64,000 bases of DNA from Candidatus Aminicenantota bacterium (GCA_026393835.1 JAPKZK010000052.1:1-64000), one strand, 5' to 3'. Positions 9,324 to 17,870 are shown, numbered from the stretch's first letter. The notes: generated by a model from the sequence alone, not told the origin. Translations and numbers: made by a program.

Positions 9324-10251
9324 AGCGCGCCTCTGTGGAAATATCCAACAATTTAACCTGTTTATTTTCCATAAGGTTCCAGGCAATATTCCCGACCTCT
9401 TCCATAATGGTTGCGGTGGAAGTCAGGCCGAAATAAGGTTCCCCGCTGTCCATGTATTTCCAGAGGGAATTATCATAGGAAATAGACCCCGCGTAATGGG
9501 CAGGGACGCCGAAATATTTCATGATAACGCTTTTGACCGATGGGCCGATATGGTTGTGGGGGGTGTGCCTGACCTGGTTGACCACGACGTAAATGTTAAG
9601 CTGGGAAAATTCGCTGTCCAGCATAGCGCAGACTTCCGGTGAGATTGTTTTGAAATGATCCACCAGGTGTTTGATGGTCCTGATATCGTTTTCATCGCGG
9701 GTTCGCCAGGTATTTTTGGCCGCATCTTTGAGGTGGTGGTCTGCCAGGAAAACATTTAATTTGCGAAACAACGCCTTTTTCAAAAAATGGTACAGGTTGT
9801 CGATGGAGGTGATTTCCGGGACCGTGATGGTAATCATTTTATCGGCCAGGAGAAACGTATCCAGCGTATTAAGACCTGACCCGGCGCCCAGGTCGATTAC
9901 TACGTAATCATCGGTCATATTCCTGATATGGCGGTACAATTTGACCCGCTGCCCGTATTTTATGGTATCCGGGCTTAACGTGCGAATATCACCGATAACC
10001 AGTCGCAAATTAGGGATTGCAGTTTCCTGGCTGATGCTTTCCAGGGAAACTTTTCTTTCGAAGAAATCGCTCAGGGTGGCTGCCGGTTTTTCCATTTTAA
10101 TAATGGAGTGAAGGTTGGCGCCCCCCAGGTCGGCATCGATCAGGGTTACTTTTTTCCCGATGCCCGCTAAATACATCGCTAGTCCGGAGGCCAGGAAACT
10201 TTTCCCCGTACCTCCTTTTCCGCCGCCGATGGCCCAGATTTCAGCGCTCAT
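9316..10251 (-). CDS. MinD/ParA-family ATPase
   Basis: The 311-residue protein has a deviant Walker A motif (GGKGGTGKS, about residues 9-17), a LIDADLGGANLH switch-like segment and YVVIDLGAGSG as Walker B. It resembles the MinD/FlhG branch of P-loop ATPases that position cell machinery on membranes or the nucleoid. No C-terminal amphipathic membrane-targeting helix is evident. AGGAG lies upstream of the ATG. It is the first gene of a tight cluster that continues with the J/HTH protein and the MttB enzyme. Confidence 0.9.
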   Translation of the reverse strand: MSAEIWAIGGGKGGTGKSFLASGLAMYLAGIGKKVTLIDADLGGANLHSIIKMEKPAATLSDFFERKVSLESISQETAIPNLRLVIGDIRTLSPDTIKYGQRVKLYRHIRNMTDDYVVIDLGAGSGLNTLDTFLLADKMITITVPEITSIDNLYHFLKKALFRKLNVFLADHHLKDAAKNTWRTRDENDIRTIKHLVDHFKTISPEVCAMLDSEFSQLNIYVVVNQVRHTPHNHIGPSVKSVIMKYFGVPAHYAGSISYDNSLWKYMDSGEPYFGLTSTATIMEEVGNIAWNLMENKQVKLLDISTEARYE

Positions 10252-10567
10252 GGATGATGCTCCTTTTGCTCACAGGTTTCAAAACCCGGCGTAAAAAATA
10301 ACATGTTCCATTTTTACAGAAAAATGATTTTATGTCAAGTCTCATGCCCACGAATTACACGAATTTGCACGAAAAAAGATGAGCCACGGACGAACACGGA
10401 CAAACACGGACTAAGACAAGAAAAACATATGTCCACGTATGGGCGATTACACGTAACGGCGATTAACGCAGATTGTTTTTCTTTTTTCTCACCTTCTCAC
10501 CTTCTCACCTTCTGACCTTCTCAACTTCCATCTTTTCCCGCTCTTCCTTTTTTCCTTTCATCATTCA
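10252..10567. repeat. Intergenic region with four kinds of short-word repeat
   Basis: No gene is seen. The stretch strings together cacgaattacacgaattt, cacggacgaacacggac, four cttctcac-like units (10490-10520) and three catcatt units (10557-10580). Relatives of these words occur at 5236-5275, 22460-22500, 22680-22700 and 35010-35050. The last word reaches into the 3' end of the nitrilase gene. Confidence 0.6.
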
Positions 10568-11536
10568 TCATTCATCATTTAAATTTTTAATCGGCTCAGG
10601 TTGGTTAGCGATGGATAAGTGGAAGATATCCGGTCTGGCGTAGTGGCCGGCGACGTCGAAATCCATTTTCCCCCTGACGGTTTCTGTCCGATCCAGGTCG
10701 GCGTACAGGATACCTTCGCGGTCGAAAAGCGGGCCGGCCAGGATTTTTCCCATGGGGGAGACAATGACGCTGCCGCCGCGGCACATAATATCCGGTTGGT
10801 TTGCCAGTTCCTCGATCCCGGGTAAATCAGTGGGGTACATCTCTTTGGTGACGAATTGGTTGCAGCCCAGTACAAAGCAGCGACCTTCGCAGGCGATATG
10901 GGTCATGGTGGCCTGCCAGGTATCCCGTGCATCCGTTGTAGGCGCCAGGTAGATTTCGACCCCGTGGTTATACATGGCCATGCGGGCCAGGGGCATGTAG
11001 TTTTCCCAGCAGATCAAGCCGCCGATTTTACCGATTTCTGTATCCAGCGTTGTCAGGGTGCTGCCGTCGCCTTCGCCCCAGATAATACGTTCTGCTGCTG
11101 TGGGTTTTAGTTTTCTATGTTTTCCCACCAATTGACCATTTGGACCAAAGTAGAGAGTTGTGCAATGCAGTGTTCCCCTGGTGTGGCTATCTCTTTCGAT
11201 AACACCTATGGCAAGATATATATTTGCTTCCTGTGCTGCAATGCCCAGGCGTTCCGTGGCTGGTCCCGGGACATCTATCGAATTATCCCAATACCGCTGC
11301 CATGTTTCCCTGCCTGCAGGGCTTCGGTTTCCTACAACTGTGCCGAAAGTCAGACCGCGGGGGTATGCAGGAATAAATGCTTCAGGGAAAAGAACCAGGT
11401 TTACACCTTGCCGGGCGACTTCAGCGATCAGGCTTACAGTTTTTTCCACTGTAGCATCGTGGTTGAAAAGCACCGGTGCTGCCTGAACTACAGCGGCTTT
11501 AACAATGATGGTTTTATCAATCATTTTATGCCCCAT
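10568..11536 (-). CDS. Nitrilase (carbon-nitrogen hydrolase)
   Basis: Nitrilases hydrolyse a nitrile to the carboxylic acid and ammonia. The catalytic triad is in place: Glu52 (FPEAF), Lys142 (GKHRKLKPT) and Cys176 (GGLICWENYMP), with family-like spacing. The CWENY motif is typical of true nitrilases rather than amidases. The length of 322 residues is normal. An alternative ATG four codons in (11524) also has a G-rich upstream sequence. The gene is the last of a six-gene operon with an ABC importer and a radical SAM enzyme. The final residues and the TGA stop are encoded by the dispersed gatgaatgatga repeat. Confidence 0.92.
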   Translation of the reverse strand: MGHKMIDKTIIVKAAVVQAAPVLFNHDATVEKTVSLIAEVARQGVNLVLFPEAFIPAYPRGLTFGTVVGNRSPAGRETWQRYWDNSIDVPGPATERLGIAAQEANIYLAIGVIERDSHTRGTLHCTTLYFGPNGQLVGKHRKLKPTAAERIIWGEGDGSTLTTLDTEIGKIGGLICWENYMPLARMAMYNHGVEIYLAPTTDARDTWQATMTHIACEGRCFVLGCNQFVTKEMYPTDLPGIEELANQPDIMCRGGSVIVSPMGKILAGPLFDREGILYADLDRTETVRGKMDFDVAGHYARPDIFHLSIANQPEPIKNLNDE

Positions 11537-11581
11537 TTTTTCCCAACAGGGGAAAATCTTTTCTTTGGAATTAGTATATCC

Positions 11582-12577
11582 TTACTCTTTTAATCTTAAT
11601 GAATTCAGAAAATCTTTAAAAGACAAATCGCGAACCAGGCATGGAATTTGACCATGGAGTTCATAGTGCTTACGTTCATGATTTGTCTTTAACTTGTATG
11701 CATCTTGAAGGTTTCGGTCCCGTATTGTTCCCAGCAATCCATTTGTTTCCGTTGTATATGCGCATGTCATATAGTGCCCAAAAGGGCCGATTCCGATTCC
11801 ATTCAGTGAATAACCGCAAAATCCTGAACTATTAAGAGTTAGTGGGCCACCGGATTCCGAGTACTTCCTGGCGAGTTTTTGAAAATCTTCAAAATCCGCT
11901 TCACTTTCTACCAATTTTTTCCAATTGGCTACAGCATTACCAGATCTTGCCAGGGGGTTACATACAAAATATATGTCGTCTCCTGCAATTTTTTTAATAT
12001 CCTCGATCTCACTCATATTTCTGCTGCATACCGTCATATTAAGGGCAAGGCGAACGATCTTTAAGTCATTTTTGTATTCGACGGTATCGGTATAAACGCG
12101 ACGAATATTTTCAAGATTTTTTAACACTTGAGATAAAGCATCACCTTTATTGTTGGTTAACATGTTATATACCTGGGGGTTCAGTGAATCGAGGGCAATC
12201 ACGAGGCAAACGTTTAAATCATGATATTTCTGGGCAAACCTGGAATTTAAAGTGCTCCCATTGCTGTAAATTATTGGGATCATTTCCAATTGGTCGATCA
12301 GAGACACAATCTCGATGATATTTTTATGTGACGTCGGTTCCCCTTCCCCAGCGATAACAACGGCCTTCGCCCCAAGTTCATTGGCTTCTTTTATTGTACG
12401 GCGGATTTCTTCAAGAGACAATGGATTTCCGGTTGTAACCGGATGGTTATCCATCAGGTTGAAGCATTTCAAACATTGGTAGTTACATGAGAAGGGAAAA
12501 TTTAACATGAGATAGGTAAATCCTTCCAGTTCACCGGTTTTACTCAAATGTTTCGGGGTACCTCTTAAAGTTTTCAT
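11582..12577 (-). CDS. Radical SAM protein
   Basis: The 331-residue protein has the CxxxCxxC motif (Cys31, 35, 38 in CNYQCLKC) that binds the SAM-cleaving 4Fe-4S cluster. It also has the GEGEPT segment that contacts SAM and conserved later strands (IYSNGSTL, LDSLNPQVY). Further cysteines near the end (GFCGY, MTCAY, IPCLV) could bind an auxiliary cluster of a reduced SPASM type. The substrate is unknown. Radical SAM proteins are regular partners of nitrilases in the Nit1C clusters, although the other Nit1C genes (acetyltransferase, AIR-synthase-like) are absent here. It lies 45 bp before the nitrilase gene. Confidence 0.85.
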   Translation of the reverse strand: MKTLRGTPKHLSKTGELEGFTYLMLNFPFSCNYQCLKCFNLMDNHPVTTGNPLSLEEIRRTIKEANELGAKAVVIAGEGEPTSHKNIIEIVSLIDQLEMIPIIYSNGSTLNSRFAQKYHDLNVCLVIALDSLNPQVYNMLTNNKGDALSQVLKNLENIRRVYTDTVEYKNDLKIVRLALNMTVCSRNMSEIEDIKKIAGDDIYFVCNPLARSGNAVANWKKLVESEADFEDFQKLARKYSESGGPLTLNSSGFCGYSLNGIGIGPFGHYMTCAYTTETNGLLGTIRDRNLQDAYKLKTNHERKHYELHGQIPCLVRDLSFKDFLNSLRLKE

Positions 12578-12608
12578 GCAATTTTATTCCTTATTTAAAA
12601 TTAATTAA

Positions 12609-13883
12609 TCAAGTAGAAGTGCTCGGAGTCAATTCCTCCTCACAGGGACATTTCATATTATGGGAAGATTTCATTGTGGCAGCTAAACCATCTAAACACC
12701 TAATATCTCCACCTGATTCCGGTTCAAATTTTATCCCATAAATCAACGCATTTAGGCACTCCCTTGTTTCGTTTAAATCTTTTAATGATATCTCTGTGTT
12801 AGTCTCATCATACTTATCAGAGGATAAAATGAGAGTAGCCTCTCTCTTTACTTTATTATAATTCCAATGAGGGTTTTCAATTTTTATCACTGGAGTATCT
12901 TTGCCTCCACAACCTCTAATAGTCCATATTTCTCTTTTCCTTTTGAAAGTGTTATTGAGGTTTGCTATTGCAGTTGCGAATCTTTCATATGCTCCTATTT
13001 CTTCTGGAGTATTAATAAAACGAGTTCCATACTGTAATTCCTCTCCATTGAGGATTCTGGCCAACCCATCTCTGTCAAGAGCTTGTAGAATAGCAATTTC
13101 ATGATTCGATAGATGTATGACTGCATTAAAAAGATCATGAGGAAAATAGCCGATTTTTATTGTGAATTGAAAATCATCGGATTTTAAAAGCTCAAGGAAT
13201 GATTTGCATTCGAGTAATATAGATACCAATTGTGCTGTTAGATAGAGGGGATAATTTACAAGAGGTTTTTCTCCATCAATAGTAGCAAGTTTTGCATCTG
13301 AGGCATAAAGCCATAAAGTATGGAATTGATTTTTAGCTCTACAGAGATGGTTTCTTAAAGCTTCCGGCAAAAGAAAAGCAAAACCGACCATGGTTCCATA
13401 TAATGTAATTGAATTAATATGCGTGTATGCAGCATTTTTCCCAGAAACTTCCTTATCTGCTCTTTCGATTTCAGTTATGTATTCCCAAGGTTGGCTTATC
13501 CACATTGATTTAAAAACCAATCTTTGTGCTTCTTTAAGTACACCGCTAGCCGTTTTTTCCCAATCCTGAAACCTTATAAGTGTGTCATCGTAAGTTTTTT
13601 CCATCTTTTCTGTGATGGATGGGAATTTACTTGAGGTAAGCCAGAAAAGGAGAGAGAAGAAATATCCAGCCAAAAAAGATAAAAAAATCCCTATGGAAAT
13701 CGCCAAATATCTAGCTACATCTCCGAAGGGCTTATTGGTTAAGTAATTTTCGAAAAAAGGCTGAATGTAAAATGCACATACCGTTAGAATTCCTATTATC
13801 CACGCGCCTAATTTGCCATTACTAAAAATAAATTTTAGAAATCTAAAAAACAAGGCACCCACTCTTTCGCTATTTTTTTTCAT
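12609..13883 (-). CDS. Uncharacterised membrane-anchored protein in nitrilase operon
   Basis: I do not recognise a family for this 424-residue protein. Two hydrophobic segments (about residues 25-45 and 60-85) would anchor it in the membrane, leaving a large soluble C-terminal part of about 330 residues. It ends with a short Cys-containing tail (MKCPCEEELTPSTST). It lies 12 bp after the substrate-binding protein gene and 31 bp before the radical SAM gene, so it belongs to the operon. Its AT content is slightly higher than that of its neighbours. No catalytic motif is evident. Confidence 0.75.
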   Translation of the reverse strand: MKKNSERVGALFFRFLKFIFSNGKLGAWIIGILTVCAFYIQPFFENYLTNKPFGDVARYLAISIGIFLSFLAGYFFSLLFWLTSSKFPSITEKMEKTYDDTLIRFQDWEKTASGVLKEAQRLVFKSMWISQPWEYITEIERADKEVSGKNAAYTHINSITLYGTMVGFAFLLPEALRNHLCRAKNQFHTLWLYASDAKLATIDGEKPLVNYPLYLTAQLVSILLECKSFLELLKSDDFQFTIKIGYFPHDLFNAVIHLSNHEIAILQALDRDGLARILNGEELQYGTRFINTPEEIGAYERFATAIANLNNTFKRKREIWTIRGCGGKDTPVIKIENPHWNYNKVKREATLILSSDKYDETNTEISLKDLNETRECLNALIYGIKFEPESGGDIRCLDGLAATMKSSHNMKCPCEEELTPSTST

Positions 13884-13895
13884 AATTATAAATTC

Positions 13896-14915
13896 CTATT
13901 CCAATGCCTTGGCTAAAAACGATGTGTCAACTGCTGGCCTCATCTGGGCTATGGTTTTTGAAAAACCCCTTTCAAAAGACCATTCTGCTCCTTTTTCAAG
14001 GGTCTTGATGTGCTCATCGTTCAAATCGAGGTCAATATCCTTAATTGACTTTGCATTGTAATTGGGTTCCACACTGGCAGCCATTTTAAGAATTTCAGGG
14101 GTATAAGATAGTTTTGCATCTTTGATATACCATTGGTTCACTTGATCCGTGTGAGCGGCAAAATAAGCCCAGGCTTCCAGGATAGCCCGGAGGAATTTCA
14201 CAGTTTCTCCAGGATGTTTTGCCATAAAGTCATCTGAGATAGCCACGACACCTAAAGTACGGGTGTAGTCCACTACGCGGGCAAGTTTATTTGCTTCAAA
14301 AAGTGAGGTCGATGGCTCCCATACTCCAACCGCATCGATCTTTCCCCATGATTTGTCACCGCCAGACTGAACCACATTACTGATCTCTAAAATATCCATA
14401 TTTATATTATTCACATCCTTGTCTGCATTCAACCCTGCCGATTGTTCCTTCAATATCGCTTCCCTATGAGATACAGAGCCGAAAGGGCTGGCAACCGTTT
14501 TCCCCCGTAAATCTTCTATTTTCCGGATGGAGGAATTCATCGGTACCATAATCGCAGTCTTTGTATAGAAAAGGCGAGATACGATTTTCCACTTTCCTCC
14601 GCGGGCAATCAGGTTAATGACAGGTTGATCTCCGACGAATATTACATCAAGCTCACCGGCTAGAGCTGCTTCACTTTGCGGCCCACCGTAACTGAAAGGA
14701 ATAAAATTTGCCTCTAGGCCATGTGTTTCAAGAATATCGGTTTGCTTAAGTACCTGGACAATTTGGCCTTGTGTGGCAAGTGGAATCTGCCAACCGATTT
14801 GGACAGATGTGAAGCCCTTTTTAGATTCCTCGGTCTTCTGACATCCCAGCAGACCAACTATTGAAACAGAGACTATTACACTAAAAACCAATAATTTCAT
14901 TGTTTGACTTTTCAT
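13896..14915 (-). CDS. ABC transporter substrate-binding lipoprotein (SsuA/TauA/THI5-like)
   Basis: This is a 339-residue binding protein of the nitrate/sulfonate/taurine importer class. The signal sequence ends in a lipobox (LLGC, Cys25), so it is likely tethered to the inner membrane. The family pattern is clear: a GGPQSEAALAGELDV hinge segment, DLRGKTVASPFGS and WEPSTSLFEANK. These proteins capture small anions or nitrogen/sulfur compounds; the nitrilase downstream suggests a nitrile or nitrile-derived ligand, which is inference. It is the third gene of the operon. Confidence 0.9.
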   Translation of the reverse strand: MKSQTMKLLVFSVIVSVSIVGLLGCQKTEESKKGFTSVQIGWQIPLATQGQIVQVLKQTDILETHGLEANFIPFSYGGPQSEAALAGELDVIFVGDQPVINLIARGGKWKIVSRLFYTKTAIMVPMNSSIRKIEDLRGKTVASPFGSVSHREAILKEQSAGLNADKDVNNINMDILEISNVVQSGGDKSWGKIDAVGVWEPSTSLFEANKLARVVDYTRTLGVVAISDDFMAKHPGETVKFLRAILEAWAYFAAHTDQVNQWYIKDAKLSYTPEILKMAASVEPNYNAKSIKDIDLDLNDEHIKTLEKGAEWSFERGFSKTIAQMRPAVDTSFLAKALE

Positions 14916-14946
14916 TCAAGCACTCCTCCTTATCGAAATATTTATT

Positions 14947-15765
14947 TTAAAAATGCTCGTCATGTTTGACCTCACTTCGTAACGATTGCCAGAGACAGTC
15001 AGCTATATCTCTATAGCGCCTGTCAAAACGCAAATTTGCAGACCTCGGCCGGGGAAGGTCAACATTGATATCATGGGATACACGGGCCGGGATATTAGAC
15101 AGTAGGATAATTCGATCCGATAAAAAGACAGCCTCTTCAACGTTATGTGTAATGAGTAGAATAGTTTTCCTGGTAACTTCCCAGATTTCAAGTATCTCTT
15201 CTTGTAATAGAAGCCGCGTTTGGGAATCAAGCGCCGAAAAAGGCTCATCCATCAAGATACATTCAGGGTTTACAGCGAGCGCCCTGGCAATTGCGGCGCG
15301 TTGTTTCATTCCCCCGGAAAGCTCCCTGGGATATTTCCGTTCCGAACCTCGCAAGTGGACCATGTCTATGTATTTTTGGGCGATATCCAACCTTGCACTT
15401 TTCGGCATCCCTTTTGCTTTTAATCCAAACTCGACATTCTCAATAACCGTCTTCCACTCAAACAATCCGTATTCCTGGAATATCACCGTCCTATCGGAAC
15501 TGGGTCCTTTGATTCCATTACCGTCGACTTTGACAATGCCTTGAGTAGGAAGTAAAAGCCCGGCAATAATTTTAATCAGAGTGCTTTTGCCACATCCACT
15601 CGGCCCAAGCACAGAGACGAAAGAGCCGTTTTTTACCGAAAAAGAAATCCCGTCTAAAACCTTTGCTCCTATCGAATTCCCATTTATCGGATAGGCCATA
15701 TGAAGGTCTACAACTTCTATCTTCAAATCAGAGTTCTCAATTTGTCTATTTGGGTTCAAGTTCAT
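14947..15765 (-). CDS. ABC transporter ATP-binding protein (SsuB/TauB-like)
   Basis: The 272-residue ATPase has Walker A GPSGCGKST (residues 54-62), the ABC signature LSGGMKQR, Walker B CILMDEPFSALD and the H-loop ITHNVEEA. It powers uptake together with the permease gene (5 bp upstream) and the lipoprotein gene downstream. Its similarity is to the nitrate/sulfonate/taurine subfamily. No strong ribosome-binding site is visible at the ATG, so translation may be coupled to the permease. Confidence 0.93.
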   Translation of the reverse strand: MNLNPNRQIENSDLKIEVVDLHMAYPINGNSIGAKVLDGISFSVKNGSFVSVLGPSGCGKSTLIKIIAGLLLPTQGIVKVDGNGIKGPSSDRTVIFQEYGLFEWKTVIENVEFGLKAKGMPKSARLDIAQKYIDMVHLRGSERKYPRELSGGMKQRAAIARALAVNPECILMDEPFSALDSQTRLLLQEEILEIWEVTRKTILLITHNVEEAVFLSDRIILLSNIPARVSHDINVDLPRPRSANLRFDRRYRDIADCLWQSLRSEVKHDEHF

Positions 15766-15770
15766 AATAA

Positions 15771-16568
15771 TTAAGATTCGGCATACCAGGGAATAAACCT
15801 TTTTTGTAAAAAGGACATCCCCTTGTTCATGGAAAACCCCAAGAAACCGATGGCAATCATTCCAGCCAACACTTTTTCACTTTGAAGTGTCAGCCGGTTT
15901 AATTGAATCATATATCCTAATCCAGATTGAGCACCGACAAGTTCGGCAACAATTACAACAAACCATGCCGTTCCAAGTCCCGTTTTTAAACCGGCAAGTA
16001 AATAAGGCATTGAAGCCGGGAGTGATACTTCCATTAACAGAAGTCGTCGCTTAGCACCTAAACATAGAGCAGCATCGTAATGAATCTGGCTCACTGAAAG
16101 AATTCCGGCAAGAGTATTGGTGTATATGGGAAAAAATGCAGCAAAAGAAACCAGGAAATACGCCGGACCATTCCCTATTCCAAACCAGAGAATCGCTATC
16201 GGCACAAATGCCACCGGGGGGATGGGACGTAATATTTCCAGAAGTGGACTTCCGTATTCCTTGAAACGGCTGCTTGAAGCTGTTAAAATTCCAAAACCGA
16301 TACCTATTATCGCTGCAATTGTGAACCCTACCAAAACTCTCCATATGCTTATACCCGCATCTGCAAACAATTGACCGGATACAATCAAATTTATCAAGGT
16401 TTTTATGACCTCAGTGGGAGGAGGAAGTATCGTGGATTCAAACCAACCCAACCTGGAAGCCAAGTACCACAGTGCCAGCACAGATAAATAACTTAGAAAA
16501 CTTTTTTGATGAAAAATCCATCTTTTTTTTTTGCTGAGCCGACTCGTTGACACATTTGTTTCACGCAT
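15771..16568 (-). CDS. ABC transporter permease (SsuC/TauC-like)
   Basis: This 265-residue membrane protein has about six transmembrane helices and the EAA loop (LCLGAKRRLLLMEVSLPASMPYLLAGLKTG region) that docks on the ATPase. It is the first gene of the six-gene operon. The -10 box of the best promoter ends only 8 bp before the ATG, so the transcript may be leaderless. The alternative is a start slightly inside the frame, but no better ribosome-binding site is visible there. Confidence 0.92.
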   Translation of the reverse strand: MRETNVSTSRLSKKKRWIFHQKSFLSYLSVLALWYLASRLGWFESTILPPPTEVIKTLINLIVSGQLFADAGISIWRVLVGFTIAAIIGIGFGILTASSSRFKEYGSPLLEILRPIPPVAFVPIAILWFGIGNGPAYFLVSFAAFFPIYTNTLAGILSVSQIHYDAALCLGAKRRLLLMEVSLPASMPYLLAGLKTGLGTAWFVVIVAELVGAQSGLGYMIQLNRLTLQSEKVLAGMIAIGFLGFSMNKGMSFLQKRFIPWYAES

Positions 16569-16576
16569 GATTAGAA

Positions 16577-16605
16577 ATTTTAATACTAACCCTGTAAGAA
16601 GTCAA
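16577..16605 (-). promoter_or_regulatory. Sigma70-type promoter of the ABC/nitrilase operon
   Basis: On the - strand the boxes are TTGACT (16605-16600), a 17-bp spacer and TAAAAT (16582-16577). The start codon lies at 16568, so transcription would begin almost at the ATG. Confidence 0.65.
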
Positions 16606-17354
16606 TAGCCTTACCACAATTTAAATGGGGAAAGTGCAGTAGTATTTGAGAGTGTGACCCTGTAGAGACGTAGTAAAATAATGGTTCTTTCTCACTTTGA
16701 ATGGGTAACGCATTTTTTGCCGGTGCATCAATGCCTCGAACCCCTATACCAACCCCCTGGGATATTAATTGATTCCTTTAAGCGCCGGGACCACTCCTTT
16801 TTTCTATTATATCACTCCTCGAAGGCATGATATCAACCATCCGGGGGTTCTTATTTTACATCTAAAAGGATCGATCTCAATCCTACAAGGGCTAATTCGA
16901 TTCCCAAAGGCTCGGCATCGATCCTTAAGGGACTGATACCACCCCCCAAAATTTTTTTGGTAAATTTTTGAAGAGGTGATGCAGGGGCCCGAAGGTGTGA
17001 GATAATAGTAAAAAGGGGTAATACAATATTAAAAAGGGGTGGTACAATAACAAGAAGAGTTGATACAGGGCCTTTAAAGAGGTGAGACCGGCGCCCCGAA
17101 AGGGGGAATAGCAGCAAAAAAAGGTAATTTCGCCCCCCAAAGGATCAATATAGGCTCAATTGGGTATAAAATGTAGATAGGCGGGCTTAATGTATATGCC
17201 GGAAAGGGTATTTTTCTTGCATGACCCTTTTTCCGTTTACGAAAGAGGTAAAGATGGCAATCGATGACCTGGAGAAATTGGCAGCGATCCTGAGATAGCA
17301 CTGCGAAGAATTAACGCGACGAAATCTGCCTGCCCCTGAATTTTCTCCCTGTTT
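16606..17354. repeat. Gene-poor stretch with a degenerate ~21-bp periodic array
   Basis: No convincing gene is present. From about 16850 to 17150 the sequence shows a decayed tandem pattern: aagggg- or aagagg-type cores recur at 17015, 17036, 17057, 17079 and 17102, spaced 21, 21, 22 and 23 bp. The - strand frame translates into loosely heptadic, hydrophobic residues, but without a ribosome-binding site or family likeness. A tiny open frame at 17221-17298 (+) ends in TAG and is not convincing. Confidence 0.5.
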
Positions 17355-17381
17355 TTATCTCCCATTGATCTGGGGGAGGCT

Positions 17382-17697
17382 TTCCCCGAAGTTGGTGAAC
17401 TCTCGCCCTAAGCCGGGAAACTCTTCCCCTAAGCCCGGGATCTCTTCCCCTATGTGGGGGAGACCTTCCCCCATGTGGGGGAACTCTTCCCCTAAGTGAG
17501 GGAACCCTTCCCCCAAGTAGGGGAAACCCTTCCCCATATGGGGGAACTCTTCCCCTAAGTAGGGGAAACCCTCCCCTAAGTGGGGGAACTCTTCCCCTAA
17601 GTAGGGGAAACCCTCCCCCAGATGGGGGAACTCTTCCCCCAAGTAGGGGAAACCTTCCCCCAGGTAGGGGAAACCTTCCCCTGGCCCTGGAACCAAA
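17382..17697. repeat. Tandem array of ~15 palindromic 21-bp units
   Basis: Units contain the palindrome TTCCCCTAAGTAGGGGAA with variation in the centre and flanks. TTCCCC starts recur at 17424, 17445, 17466, 17487, 17508, 17530, 17550, 17571, 17592, 17613, 17634, 17655 and 17676, which is a spacing of 21 bp with two 1-bp slips that cancel. The period is a multiple of three, so a 117-codon - strand frame (17355-17708) stays open with a GEGFPYL-type heptad. It has no clear ribosome-binding site and is not called as a gene. There are no unique spacers, so it is not a CRISPR. Confidence 0.9.
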
Positions 17698-17733
17698 AGA
17701 TTCATCAAACCCGAAAGATGAATTGCTTGTGCC

Positions 17734-17753
17734 GGGCTTGATAAATCAAGCCC
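17734..17753. repeat. Perfect hairpin repeat (GGGCTTGAT/ATCAAGCCC)
   Basis: A 9-bp perfect stem with a 2-nt loop is followed by CCTACAG. It belongs with other intergenic palindromes that end in CCCCTAC (35767-35790) or carry a TAGGGG arm (35838-35862). Confidence 0.6.
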
Positions 17754-17870
17754 CTACAGTGTCCGGGCGAGGTTGCACGCGCCATCTTGAAGAACCGGTA
17801 TGAGGAGAGGAAAGGAAAAGACAAATTATCAACTCAACCGCCGCTTCGGCTGTCCCCTTCCCCTTTTTTA

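Noticed and set aside
10568..12577. A standard Nit1C cyanide-assimilation cluster
   Set aside because: Only nitrilase and radical SAM genes are present; the acetyltransferase, AIR-synthase-like and flavoprotein genes of Nit1C are missing, so only a loose link is claimed.
16851..17117. 88-codon - strand frame in the gene-poor stretch
   Set aside because: Low-complexity hydrophobic reading of a decayed tandem array; overlapping frames of similar length exist on the same strand.
17382..17697. CRISPR or TIGR-type guide array
   Set aside because: Units are contiguous with no unique spacers, each unit is itself a palindrome, and no cas or tas gene is nearby.
17355..17708. 117-codon - strand frame with GEGFPYL-type heptads
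   Set aside because: It exists because the 21-bp unit is a multiple of three and its codons happen to avoid stops; there is no ribosome-binding site or flanking coding sequence. Kept as a repeat array, not a gene.
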